64,000 bases of DNA, taken from assembly GCF_011759365.1 (NCBI RefSeq), contig NZ_JAARLZ010000013.1, positions 62,001-126,000 on the forward strand, given 5' to 3'. The DNA comes from Luteibacter anthropi (GTDB taxonomy: Bacteria > Pseudomonadota > Gammaproteobacteria > Xanthomonadales > Rhodanobacteraceae). The translations under genes were made by a program, and so were the position numbers. This document shows positions 18,749-26,316 of the stretch, piece by piece. The notes under the pieces are model-generated. The model worked only from the letters and a program-made list of their open reading frames with translations, was not told the origin of the DNA and made no database searches. Every line of letters begins with the position of its first letter. The first letter of the stretch is position 1.

Positions 18749-19603
18749 TCAGAACCTAAGTCGCCAAATATCGAAGGAGGAAGGAATACACCAGGTCGGT
18801 GCGGCGCACGGGGGGTGGCCGGGATGTTTTGCTGGGCGACGGTCATACTCTGATGCAGTCCAGATCTCTCTGACTCCATACGTGGTCAAGTTGCCATTTG
18901 ATGCCAGTGCGAGAAAGCCAAGGGAGCGAATCAAGGAGGTGCTTGGGCCGTACTTCGGCGCGGGCAAGCTACCTGCGTGGAAATTTCTTTTCTTTCCACC
19001 TGTTACGTGTAGGCCATTATCGATGTGAGCCGATGAGGCTCGCCAAGTGTGGGATGCCCAGATAGCCACCCCATGACGATACAGCACAAGGTTTCCGTCC
19101 GCCTGGAAAATCAGTGTGTGCCCATTGGCATGTGTGTAGTTCTGTCCTTTGTTTAATGCGGTTCCGTTACCAAAGATCATCGGCGTATTGTTGCTCACGC
19201 CCGACATGCCGGAGTCGCTGTTCCACGTTGGAACGATGGCGAGGACCATGGCCTGCCCATGTTCGGTAACGGTAAAGAAATGCCCTTGACCATGGCTTCC
19301 TGTCTGCCATACGGCCCTATGATCGGGCGTATACAGGACCAAGTTTCCATCAGATTGCATGACGGCGCGGTTTGCTCCGAGACCAGCAGTATTTGTCGAC
19401 CAGACTGCCGAGTTTGTACCGTTGTTTCGGTAGACGACGAGATTTCCATCAGATTGCATGGCCGCAAAGTAATGAAGGTCGTCGGAGTACAGAAAGCTCC
19501 CTTGCCAGAGCGTTTCTCCTGCCTTGAGTGCCGCCGCTTGAGATGGTGTTGAAAACGCAGCCATCATCGCGATAGCGACCACCCGTAGTGGATATTTGTT
19601 CAT
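18749..19603 (-). CDS. tandem monocot-mannose-binding-lectin-like exported protein (LlpA-like bacteriocin candidate)
   Basis: The 284-residue protein has a signal peptide (VVAIAMMAAFSTPSQAAA). The consensus QxDxNxVxY of bulb-type mannose-binding lectins appears as MQSDGNLVVY, MQSDGNLVLY and FQADGNLVLY, with degenerate copies VTEHGQAMVLA and LASNGNLTTY. This implies two lectin domains, roughly residues 28-140 and 150-245. Tandem domains, total length and a terminal Phe (WRLRF) match LlpA lectin-like bacteriocins of Pseudomonas and Xanthomonas, which kill close relatives by acting at BamA. LlpA systems usually carry no dedicated immunity gene, and none is obvious here. A simple secreted lectin is the alternative. 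Confidence 0.75.
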   Translation of the reverse strand: MNKYPLRVVAIAMMAAFSTPSQAAALKAGETLWQGSFLYSDDLHYFAAMQSDGNLVVYRNNGTNSAVWSTNTAGLGANRAVMQSDGNLVLYTPDHRAVWQTGSHGQGHFFTVTEHGQAMVLAIVPTWNSDSGMSGVSNNTPMIFGNGTALNKGQNYTHANGHTLIFQADGNLVLYRHGVAIWASHTWRASSAHIDNGLHVTGGKKRNFHAGSLPAPKYGPSTSLIRSLGFLALASNGNLTTYGVREIWTASEYDRRPAKHPGHPPCAAPTWCIPSSFDIWRLRF

Positions 19604-19819
19604 CAGTGTTCCGTATCAGAAGCCAAAAATGTGGCTCCCGAAGCCTGGAACTATCCTTGCGTATGCTCCATCGGGCCGTCACGCCTCTGCACTGTCCAGT
19701 TCCTGACAGTCCTCGTACGGTTTCGAGGACCTGAAGTCGGCTTGAAGAAAGGTGACGATCAGGGGCCGCCTTCGTGTGGAAGACTTGATATGACTTACCG
19801 CTCATCCAGCGAGTTGTCG

Positions 19820-20158
19820 TCACCTCTGTGTTGTTAAAAGAGGGCGGATGTCAGGTGGTCGTTGATTGAGCAAAGGGCTGTTCGCTGTCGATCTGAGCGA
19901 CCTGGTTTGAAAGTATCCTTTGGTCTGAAGTGCCATCGACGTCGCATAGGTGAGCCAGAGCGTCGCGGAATCAGTTCGTGGTGTCTGGTATATGCGCAGG
20001 TGGATACGGTTGCTGGATTTTGGCCCCTTACGCTTCGAATCTTCGAAGGGTGGGTGCCACGACGGTGGGGCGCTGGCCTGCCAAATTTCAGCAGCTGCCG
20101 ATGATTGTGCCGCCACCAAGCAGGTCGTCATAAGAAAAGCCAATGCGGTTGGGTGCAT
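19820..20158 (-). CDS. doubtful small exported protein
   Basis: A 112-codon frame begins with a plausible signal peptide (ALAFLMTTCLVAAQSSAAA before EIWQ). The remainder shows no recognisable domain, is Ser/Thr/Arg-rich and lacks a good ribosome-binding site. It may be a real short secreted protein, a decayed relative of the neighbouring lectin, or chance. Confidence 0.25.
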   Translation of the reverse strand: MHPTALAFLMTTCLVAAQSSAAAEIWQASAPPSWHPPFEDSKRKGPKSSNRIHLRIYQTPRTDSATLWLTYATSMALQTKGYFQTRSLRSTANSPLLNQRPPDIRPLLTTQR

Positions 20159-20252
20159 AGGGTCGCTTCGCAGGTCTCGTGAATGAGGGCTACGAGGCTA
20201 CCTGGCGTGGCCGTTATGACTATAGGCCGGGCAATCAATATGGCGCTGCGGA

Positions 20253-20292
20253 AACCGCGTACTTCCGTAGGAGATCGATGAAGTACGCGGTT
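20253..20292. terminator. stem-loop downstream of the HAD gene
   Basis: AACCGCGTACTTC (20253-20265) and GAAGTACGCGGTT (20280-20292) form a perfect 13-bp stem with a 14-nt loop, 11 nt past the HAD-family stop codon. No T-run is present. It also marks the edge of the A+T-rich patch. Confidence 0.5.
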
Positions 20293-20303
20293 CGATGTTT
20301 CCG

Positions 20304-20936
20304 TCAGGTAAGTGAGCGAAGCTCGGATGGTGTTCCAAGTGTCTTCCATGCCCCGGCTTTTTCCAGTTCATCCTGGTCGCCGAAGCCCCAGAGCACACCC
20401 ACACCACGCACGTCGTTGGCTACCGCGCCTTCGATGTCGAAGCGGCGATCGCCGATCATGAACACCTGGTCCTTCGGATGGCCGAAGTCGGCGAGGGCGG
20501 CGGCGATCATCTCCGCCTTCTCGCTGTGCGCCGTGTCCGGTCCCGGGGCGTAGACGCGTTCGAACGCGGCGCCGAACGGCAGGTGCGGAATGATGCGCGC
20601 CGCATGGGTCCGCGTCTTGCTAGTCACCACGGCAAGCTGGTGGCCCGCCTCGGCCAGCGCGGCGATGGCTTCGGGGATGCCGTCATAGACGGTGTGCTCC
20701 GACCAGCCCACGTCCTGGAATCGCTCGCTGTAGGCGGCCACGGCAGCTTCGATGCGGTCGCGGTGGTCGCCCAGCACCTGCGCGAAACTCACGCGCAGGG
20801 GCGGTCCGATCCAGGAGCGCAGCACGGAATCATGCGGCGCTTCGGCGCCCACGCTGGCGAGCGAATGACGCACGCCAGAGAGGATGCCGATTTCCGAGTC
20901 GATGAGCGTGCCATCGAGGTCGAAGAGGAAAAGCAT
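20304..20936 (-). CDS. HAD-family hydrolase, phosphoglycolate-phosphatase-like
   Basis: The 210-residue protein carries the four HAD motifs. DLDGTLID holds the nucleophile and acid aspartates at the N-terminus. VVTSK supplies the motif II Ser/Thr. The lysine in the segment before FGHPKDQ and MIGDRRFDIEGA complete the Mg site. The cap domain is of the helical C1 type, as in Gph/PGP phosphatases. Its ATG overlaps the pgk stop (TAATG), indicating translational coupling, so removal of a glycolytic side product such as 2-phosphoglycolate is plausible. The exact substrate is not established. Confidence 0.85.
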   Translation of the reverse strand: MLFLFDLDGTLIDSEIGILSGVRHSLASVGAEAPHDSVLRSWIGPPLRVSFAQVLGDHRDRIEAAVAAYSERFQDVGWSEHTVYDGIPEAIAALAEAGHQLAVVTSKTRTHAARIIPHLPFGAAFERVYAPGPDTAHSEKAEMIAAALADFGHPKDQVFMIGDRRFDIEGAVANDVRGVGVLWGFGDQDELEKAGAWKTLGTPSELRSLT

Positions 20937-22117
20937 TACTTCGTCTCCCCGCGCGCCTTGAGCGCCGTCACGGCCGGCAGTTCCTTGCCTTCAAGGAATT
21001 CGAGGAAGGCGCCACCACCGGTGGAGATGTAGGACACGCCGCTTTCGATGTCGTACTTGTCGACAGCAGCGAGGGTGTCGCCACCACCGGCGATCGAGAA
21101 GGCCTTCGAGGCGGCGATGGCGCGCGCCAACGTCTCGGTGCCCTTGCCGAAGGCTTCGAACTCGAACACGCCCACGGGGCCGTTCCACACCACGGTACCG
21201 GCCTTGGCGATCAGCTCCGCGTAGCGCCTCGCGGTCTCGGGACCGATGTCGAGGATCATCTCATCGTCGCCAACCTGATCGACGGCCTTCACCGTGGCCT
21301 GGGCAGTGGCTGAGAATTCGGTGGCGACGACGACGTCGGTCGGCACTGGCACGTCGGCGCCGCGGGCCTTCGCATCGGCCATGATCTTCTTCGCGGTGTC
21401 GAGCAGGTCGGCCTCTACCAGCGACTTGCCTACCTTATGGCCGGTGGCAAGGATGAAGGTGTTGGCGATGCCGCCGCCCACGATCAACTGGTCGACCTTG
21501 CCGACGAGGTTCTGCAGCAGGTCGAGCTTGGTGGAGACCTTCGAGCCGGCGACGATGGCCAGCAGCGGCTTGGCGGGATGCTCGAGCGCTTTGCCGAGGG
21601 CGTCCAGTTCCTTCGCCAGCAACGGACCGGCGGCGGCCACGGGCGCGAAGCGGATCGCACCGTGCGTGGAGGCCTGGGCGCGATGGGCGGTGCCGAAGGC
21701 ATCCATGACGAACACGTCGCACAGGGCGGCGTACTTCTTCGACAGGGCCTCGTCGTCCTTGCCTTCACCCACGTTCATGCGGCAGTTCTCCAGCACGACG
21801 ACCTCGCCATCGGCGACGTCCACGCCATCGAGGTAGTCGCGCACCAGACGCACGTCCTTGCCCAGCTTCTGTCCCAGCCATTCGGCGACGGGCTTGAGCG
21901 AGGAGGCCTCGTCGAACTCGCCTTCCTTGGGACGACCCAAGTGGGAGATGACCATCACCTTCGCACCGGCATCGCGTGCGGCGACGATGGTGGGCAGGGA
22001 CGCGTCCAGGCGCTGGGTCGAGGTGATCCTGCCGTTCTCGACCGGCACGTTCAGGTCTTCGCGGATCAGGACGCGCTTGCCGCGCAGGTCGAGGTCTTGC
22101 ATGCGGGTGACGGACAC
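20936..22117 (-). CDS. pgk: phosphoglycerate kinase
   Basis: It makes ATP from 1,3-bisphosphoglycerate. The 393 residues begin [11 protein letters not shown] from a GTG at 22117. This matches the usual enterobacterial N-terminus better than the internal ATG five codons on, and GGAG sits 7 nt upstream. [22 protein letters not shown] and SHLGRP mark the 3-phosphoglycerate site. [20 protein letters not shown] is the C-terminal nucleotide region. The stop overlaps the HAD-family start. Strand and position separate it from gapA, unlike the common gap-pgk pair. Confidence 0.96.
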   Translation of the reverse strand: MSVTRMQDLDLRGKRVLIREDLNVPVENGRITSTQRLDASLPTIVAARDAGAKVMVISHLGRPKEGEFDEASSLKPVAEWLGQKLGKDVRLVRDYLDGVDVADGEVVVLENCRMNVGEGKDDEALSKKYAALCDVFVMDAFGTAHRAQASTHGAIRFAPVAAAGPLLAKELDALGKALEHPAKPLLAIVAGSKVSTKLDLLQNLVGKVDQLIVGGGIANTFILATGHKVGKSLVEADLLDTAKKIMADAKARGADVPVPTDVVVATEFSATAQATVKAVDQVGDDEMILDIGPETARRYAELIAKAGTVVWNGPVGVFEFEAFGKGTETLARAIAASKAFSIAGGGDTLAAVDKYDIESGVSYISTGGGAFLEFLEGKELPAVTALKARGETK

Positions 22118-22192
22118 GAGGAACTCCAGCTCAGGGTGTAGGAGAGACGCCCATTGTCCCCGGGCGGTGCCGACAGGCGCAAATCATTCCAT

Positions 22193-22280
22193 TGTAGGAG
22201 CGCGCCTTGCGCGCGACCGGGAGGGCAGTAGTGCACCACCGTGATCGCCCTACCGGTCGCGCGCAAGGCGCGCTCCTACA
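22193..22280. repeat. REP-like palindrome pair
   Basis: Two inverted copies (22193-22220 and 22253-22280) fill most of the gap between divergent pgk and maiA, so both promoters must lie in or beside them. Confidence 0.85.
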
Positions 22281-22312
22281 TAGAATCGGGTTTCACCCAG
22301 GCAGGAACGCCC

Positions 22313-22957
22313 ATGCTCGCCCTCTACACCTACTGGCGCTCCAGCGCCGCCTACCGCGTCCGCATCGCCCTCAACCTCAAGGGGCTGGCCTACGAGCCGC
22401 GCCCGATCCACCTGGTCAACGACGGTGGCGAGCACCTGAAGCCCGCTTACCGTGATATTTCGCCCCAGGCCCAGCTGCCGACGCTGGTCGATGGCGATGT
22501 CGTGGTCCGCCAGTCGATGGCGATCCTGGAGTACCTGGAGGAGACCCGGCCCACGCCGGCCCTGCTGCCCGCCGATGTGCAGGGCAGGGCGCGCGTGCGT
22601 GAGCTGGCGCTGGCCGTGGGCACGGATATCCACCCGCTGGGCAACCTGCGCGTGCTGAAGGAGCTTGAGGCCTCCTACGGTGCCGATGCGGCTGCCAAAG
22701 CGGCGTGGTGCCGACGTTGGATCGGCAATGGCTTCAATGGCATCGAGGCATTGCTCGAGCGAGGGCCGCAGGGACATTTCTGTTACGGCGACAGCCCGAC
22801 CATGGCCGACTGTTGCCTTGTGCCGCAGTACTACAACGCCGTGCGCTGGGAGCTGGATCTGGCGCCGTACCCGAATATTCGGCGCGTGGTGGAGGCGTGC
22901 CAGGCGCTGGAGGCGTTTCAGAAGGCCGCGCCTGAGGCGCAGCCGGACGCGCCCTGA
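22313..22957 (+). CDS. maiA: maleylacetoacetate isomerase (zeta-class glutathione transferase)
   Basis: It isomerises maleylacetoacetate to fumarylacetoacetate with glutathione, linking hmgA to the FAH-family hydrolase encoded at the window start. The 214-residue protein opens LALYTYWRSSAAYRVRIALNLKGL, the zeta-class SSxxxRVRIAL active-site motif. It continues with the glutathione-binding segment QLPTLVDGDVVVRQSMAILEYLEE, including the QS pair. The ATG follows GCAGGAACGCCC. It is separated from the other tyrosine genes by about 18.6 kb. Confidence 0.93.
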   Translation: MLALYTYWRSSAAYRVRIALNLKGLAYEPRPIHLVNDGGEHLKPAYRDISPQAQLPTLVDGDVVVRQSMAILEYLEETRPTPALLPADVQGRARVRELALAVGTDIHPLGNLRVLKELEASYGADAAAKAAWCRRWIGNGFNGIEALLERGPQGHFCYGDSPTMADCCLVPQYYNAVRWELDLAPYPNIRRVVEACQALEAFQKAAPEAQPDAP

Positions 22958-23007
22958 AGATCATCGCCGATCGTGTCGGATGAGGGTGTCGGGCCGTTGT
23001 CGGGATG

Positions 23008-23074
23008 CCGGTCGCGCGCAGGCGCGCTCCTACAGGATCACCGCACACCTGTAGGAGCGCGCCTGCGCGCGACC
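23008..23074. repeat. REP-like palindrome pair forming a long hairpin
   Basis: Tail-to-tail units (23008-23034 and 23049-23074), the same arrangement as after pyk, lie between the convergent maiA and pilU genes. Confidence 0.85.
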
Positions 23075-23145
23075 ATAGAAACGATAAACATCCATGCCCC
23101 CGGCGCGCGCCAGGTCACCCCCGACGATCATTCAGCCAGCAACCA

Positions 23146-24255
23146 TCACACCCCGATCCCATAAGGATCACTCGACGCAAACTCATTCCCCGGCGCACCC
23201 TCCGACAGGCGGATCTTCAACGCCAGCCCGTCACGCGAATCGGCCTTGGCCAGGCACTCGTCCAGCGTGATCTGCCCGTCCTTGAAGAGCCGGTAGAGCG
23301 ACTGGTCGAAGGTCTGCATGCCCTCCTGCAGGCTCCGATCCATGGCGTCCTTCACCTCGTGGATCTGGCCGCGACGGATCATGTCGCGGATCAGCGGGGT
23401 GTTCAGCAGTACTTCCACGGCCGGCACGCGGCGGCCGTCCTTGCCGATCACCAGGCGCTGGCTGATGACCGCGCGCAGGTTCAGCGCCAGGTTCATCAGC
23501 ACGTTCTTGTGCGCGGACTCGGGGAAGAAGTTGAGGATGCGTTCCAGGGTCTGGTCGGCATTGTTCGAGTGCAGGGTGGCCAGGCACAGGTGGCCCGTCT
23601 CGGAGAAGGCAATGGCCGCCTCCATGGTCTCCGTGTCGCGGATCTCGCCGATCATGATCACGTCCGGGGCCTCACGCATCGCGTTCTTGAGGGCCTCGTG
23701 ATAGCTGTGCGTATCCAGCCCCACCTCGCGCTGGTTCACGATGGAACGCTTGTGCCGGTGCAGGTATTCGATGGGGTCCTCGATGGTGAGGATGTGTCCC
23801 GGGGTGTTCTGGTTGCGGTGGTCGATCATCGCGGCCAGGGTGGTGGACTTGCCCGACCCCGTGGCGCCCACCACCAGAATCAGCCCGCGCGGCTCCATCA
23901 CCAGCTCACGGAAGATCGCCGGCAGGCGCAGTTCCTCAAGCGAGGGGATCTCGCTCTTGATGGCACGGATCACCATGCCGATCTCGCCGCGCTGCTTGAA
24001 CACGTTGATGCGGAAGCGTCCGGCTTCCTTCACGGCCAGGGCCATGTTCAGTTCCAGGTCGCGCTCGAACTGGGGCACCTGGCCTTCGTCCATCAGGGAG
24101 TAGGCGATCTTCTTGACCATTCCCGCCGGCAGACCCGTATTGCCGAGCGGGTAAAGCTTGCCCTCCACCTTGATGTTCACCGGGGCACCGGTCGTCAGGA
24201 ACATGTCCGACGCGCCCTTGTCCACCATTAGCTTGAGGAAATAACCAATATCCAC
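23146..24255 (-). CDS. pilU: type IV pilus retraction ATPase PilU
   Basis: This hexameric cytoplasmic ATPase assists PilT in pilus retraction. Its 369 residues contain Walker A GATGSGKST (130-138), the Asp box ILTIEDPIEYLH, Walker B DVIMIGEIRDTETM and the His box ETGHLCLATLHSNNADQTLERI. Length and the C-terminal extension after LFKDGQITLDECLAKADS favour PilU over PilT (about 345 residues), and pilT is not in the window. It stands alone between two unrelated genes. Confidence 0.9.
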   Translation of the reverse strand: MDIGYFLKLMVDKGASDMFLTTGAPVNIKVEGKLYPLGNTGLPAGMVKKIAYSLMDEGQVPQFERDLELNMALAVKEAGRFRINVFKQRGEIGMVIRAIKSEIPSLEELRLPAIFRELVMEPRGLILVVGATGSGKSTTLAAMIDHRNQNTPGHILTIEDPIEYLHRHKRSIVNQREVGLDTHSYHEALKNAMREAPDVIMIGEIRDTETMEAAIAFSETGHLCLATLHSNNADQTLERILNFFPESAHKNVLMNLALNLRAVISQRLVIGKDGRRVPAVEVLLNTPLIRDMIRRGQIHEVKDAMDRSLQEGMQTFDQSLYRLFKDGQITLDECLAKADSRDGLALKIRLSEGAPGNEFASSDPYGIGV

Positions 24256-24350
24256 CTAAACCCCCGGGCGTTCGCATTACAATCGAGACGAGAGGTCTCT
24301 CCGACCCTGTATATCGACAATATCTCGCAAACCTGTAAGAGGAACGAGTG

Positions 24351-24875
24351 ATGGTGCACAACTTGCCGTCGAACGCCCTGTACCGGGGCCGCCGGCTCCT
24401 TGCCACGGCCGCGCTGGGCCTCGCGATTGCCACGCTGGCCGGCTGCGCCAGCACGCCGCCACCCAATGGCGTGATGAACCAGGCCCTGGCCCAGCTCCAG
24501 GCTGCCCGCGATGCCGGGGCGGGCGACTACGCCCCGGTCGACCTCGACTATGCCCAGGGCAAATTCTCCCAGGCGCAGAAAGCCATGGCCAGCCGCAAAT
24601 ACGACGAGGCGGCCCTCCTGGCCGACGAGTCCAGCGTGGACAGCGAACTGGCTCGTGCCAAGGCCCGCCTGGGTGCTGCCCGCGCCCAGAACCAGTCCAA
24701 GAGCAAGGAAAACTCGCGCATGCGTGTCGAGATGATCGACAACCACGCGAATGACACCGTGCCGATTCCGAACAACGTGCAGGAAACCGAGACGGTCCTG
24801 CCCGAAGCCACCAACACCCCTCCGCCTCCCCCGGGTGGCGAGACCCAGCCCCTGAACGACCAGGGAGGCCGCTGA
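24351..24875 (+). CDS. DUF4398-type lipoprotein
   Basis: The 174-residue protein has lipobox LATLAGC with C32 as the acylation site. A helical DUF4398-like region (QALAQLQAARDAGAGDYAPVDLDYAQGKFSQAQKAMASRKYDEAALLAD) is followed by a Pro-rich tail. ATG 24351 is preferred; a GTG one codon earlier is also possible, and AGAGGA lies upstream. One nucleotide separates it from a second coiled-coil gene. Such pairs often precede an OmpA-family gene in pseudomonads and xanthomonads, but none follows here. The role is probably envelope-structural. Confidence 0.75.
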   Translation: MVHNLPSNALYRGRRLLATAALGLAIATLAGCASTPPPNGVMNQALAQLQAARDAGAGDYAPVDLDYAQGKFSQAQKAMASRKYDEAALLADESSVDSELARAKARLGAARAQNQSKSKENSRMRVEMIDNHANDTVPIPNNVQETETVLPEATNTPPPPPGGETQPLNDQGGR

Positions 24876-24876
24876 G

Positions 24877-25539
24877 ATGAAGCGCACGACCATCCTGTTC
24901 TCCGCCCTGGCCTTGGCGGCCGTGGCCTCTCCGGTCTTCGCCGCCACGGACGACCTCGACGTCCGCCGGCTGAATTCGAGCCTCGACCAGCTTTCCAGCG
25001 ACCCCACCCTCGGTGGTTATGCCCAGTCCGAGCAGGCCCGGGCGCGCGAGGCCATCAACCAGATGGCCCAGTTCAAGCCGAAGGACAAGCAGCACGCCCA
25101 TTACCTGTACATCGCAGAGCGCCGCGTGGACATCGCCAAGGCGGCCGCCCAGCTCCAGGACGCCCAGTCGAAGACGGCCCAGCTCGATCGCGAGCACGAC
25201 GCCATCCTGCTGGAGGCCAGCCGCCTCGACGCCGAGATGGCCCGTCGCCAGCTTGAGCAGCAGCGCATGCAGAACCAGATGATCCAGGAAGAGGCCGCCC
25301 GCCTGCAGCAGCAGGGCGTGGAGTACTCGCAGGCGCTGGACCAGGCCAAGGCCGAGGGCGAGAAGGCCCGCCAGGTCGCCGCAGCCCAGGCCAAGGTGGC
25401 CAACGCCGCCAAGAAGCAGGCCGCCCTGGCCGAAGCCGCCGCCCGCGCCATGCGTGACCTGAACTCCTCCGACAGCGGCGCCCCTGCCAGCACCCCGGCT
25501 ACCAGCACGCCCAAGAAGAAAAAATCCACCGGCAACTAA
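24877..25539 (+). CDS. exported coiled-coil protein, DUF4398-like
   Basis: The 220-residue protein has signal peptide ALALAAVASPVFA before ATDD. LDQLSSDPTLGGYAQSEQARAREAINQM and the following helices resemble DUF4398. A long Gln/Ala-rich coiled coil (residues ~75-190) and a Ser/Lys tail follow. It is cotranscribed with the lipoprotein gene one nucleotide upstream. The function is unknown. Confidence 0.7.
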   Translation: MKRTTILFSALALAAVASPVFAATDDLDVRRLNSSLDQLSSDPTLGGYAQSEQARAREAINQMAQFKPKDKQHAHYLYIAERRVDIAKAAAQLQDAQSKTAQLDREHDAILLEASRLDAEMARRQLEQQRMQNQMIQEEAARLQQQGVEYSQALDQAKAEGEKARQVAAAQAKVANAAKKQAALAEAAARAMRDLNSSDSGAPASTPATSTPKKKKSTGN

Positions 25540-25548
25540 CCGTTGCTT

Positions 25549-25576
25549 GTGTAGGAGCGCGCCCTGCGCGCGACCG
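25549..25576. repeat. single REP-like unit
   Basis: A lone unit (TGTAGGAGCGCGCCCTGC...) 10 nt after the coiled-coil protein stop. It is the last clear copy before a roughly 33-kb stretch without any. Confidence 0.75.
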
Positions 25577-25682
25577 CCCGTCAGGGCGGCCCGCGCCAGG
25601 GTGTGCTGGTTTTAGCGCCATGTAAGTGTTTGCTTAAGAAACCATTTTTCTTTCGTGCCTCTACGAAAATTCGCTCTTGCAC

Positions 25683-25828
25683 CCCCTCATCGAGGGGAGT
25701 AGCTTCGATCCCCCGTCACCGAAAAAACGCGTGACGGGATCTTCGGAGCATGCGTGACGTTACCCAGGCACACCGCATCGCGAGCGAACCCACTTCCGAT
25801 GCGAAGCCGTGCCCGCATGGCTCCCCTC
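25683..25828 (+). ncRNA. folded RNA leader upstream of the YdcH-like gene (yybP-ykoY-like start)
   Basis: GAGGGGAG (25692-25699) pairs perfectly with CTCCCCTC (25821-25828). Inside it lie two arms. The first is 25707-25719 with 25731-25741 (CCGTCAC/GTGACGG). The second is stacked: CATGCG/CGCATG (25749-25754, 25814-25819), GGCAC/GTGCC (25767-25771, 25809-25813) and GCATCG/CGATGC (25775-25780, 25797-25802). The 5' strand GGGGAGTAGC equals the conserved start of yybP-ykoY (Mn2+) riboswitches, though the junction does not match that class cleanly. CCCCTC (25683-25688) can compete for the P1 strand. A further hairpin (25834-25846) precedes the AGGAG of the gene. Confidence 0.5.
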
Positions 25829-25872
25829 ACGACCGGCCCAACGGGCCCGGCCCCAACGCGAGGAGCATGGCT

Positions 25873-26100
25873 ATGTTCGAAAACCAGCAGCGTGACGACG
25901 TCGAAAAGTTCATCCACAAGGATAAGGACACCCGTCGTCTCTATTTCCGTCACCAGGAACTCAACGACAAGCTCGACAACGCAGGCCGGGGGTGTCTACC
26001 CCTCAGCGACGAGGAACTGACGCGGATGAAGCTGGAGAAACTGCAGGCGAAGAACCAACTCCAGAGAATGTGGGATTCCTGGAACGCACCACGACACTGA
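25873..26100 (+). CDS. small YdcH/DUF465-like protein
   Basis: The 75-residue protein MFENQQRDDVEKFIHKDKDT... is nearly all helical. The central RHQELNDKLDNAGRGCLPLSDEELTRMKLEKLQAKNQL resembles the YdcH (DUF465) helical hairpin, in which two helices are joined by a short loop followed by LS/DEE. AGGAG ends 7 nt before this ATG; a further ATG six nucleotides upstream is too close to it. The function of the family is unknown. Its mRNA would carry the folded leader described at 25683-25828, and a terminator follows, so the leader should control this gene alone. Confidence 0.75.
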   Translation: MFENQQRDDVEKFIHKDKDTRRLYFRHQELNDKLDNAGRGCLPLSDEELTRMKLEKLQAKNQLQRMWDSWNAPRH

Positions 26101-26129
26101 ATTTATTCCGCAGTACAGCAATACGAAGA

Positions 26130-26157
26130 AAGGGCGCGGAAACGCGCCCTTTTTATT
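26130..26157 (+). terminator. intrinsic terminator after the YdcH-like gene
   Basis: AGGGCGCG and CGCGCCCT pair around GAAA, followed by TTTTATT. Confidence 0.88.
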
Positions 26158-26316
26158 GTGCGCGTGCAGCAGGAACCGGATCACTTCCGCGTGGTCTGTG
26201 CTAGACCGTTTTTCCTCGGCCGGATGACGGGCATCGCGCGAGCGCGCGACCCCTTATCATGTGCGCCCTGAGTGCGGGGTCGAAGGGGCCCTGCCGACTT
26301 ATCCAATGGAGTATCC

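Larger units (their letters stand above)
18485..20303. other. A+T-enriched patch, possibly acquired
   Basis: This stretch has noticeably lower GC and less regular third-position bias than its neighbours. Only the lectin gene (18749-19603) is convincing. The 264 nt before it show no gene. The 700 nt after it hold one doubtful small frame (19820-20158) and a hairpin (20253-20292). No integrase, transposase, tRNA or flanking direct repeat was seen. Confidence 0.45.

Noticed and set aside
18485-20303. Prophage or genomic island with integrase
   Set aside because: Only composition and one lectin gene support transfer; no phage, integrase, transposase or tRNA gene is present.
25692-25828. A confident call of a yybP-ykoY manganese riboswitch
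   Set aside because: The opening GGGGAGTAGC and closing helix fit, but the expected four-way junction and L3 sequence are not clear, and the downstream gene is not a known target. Kept as a structured leader of uncertain class.
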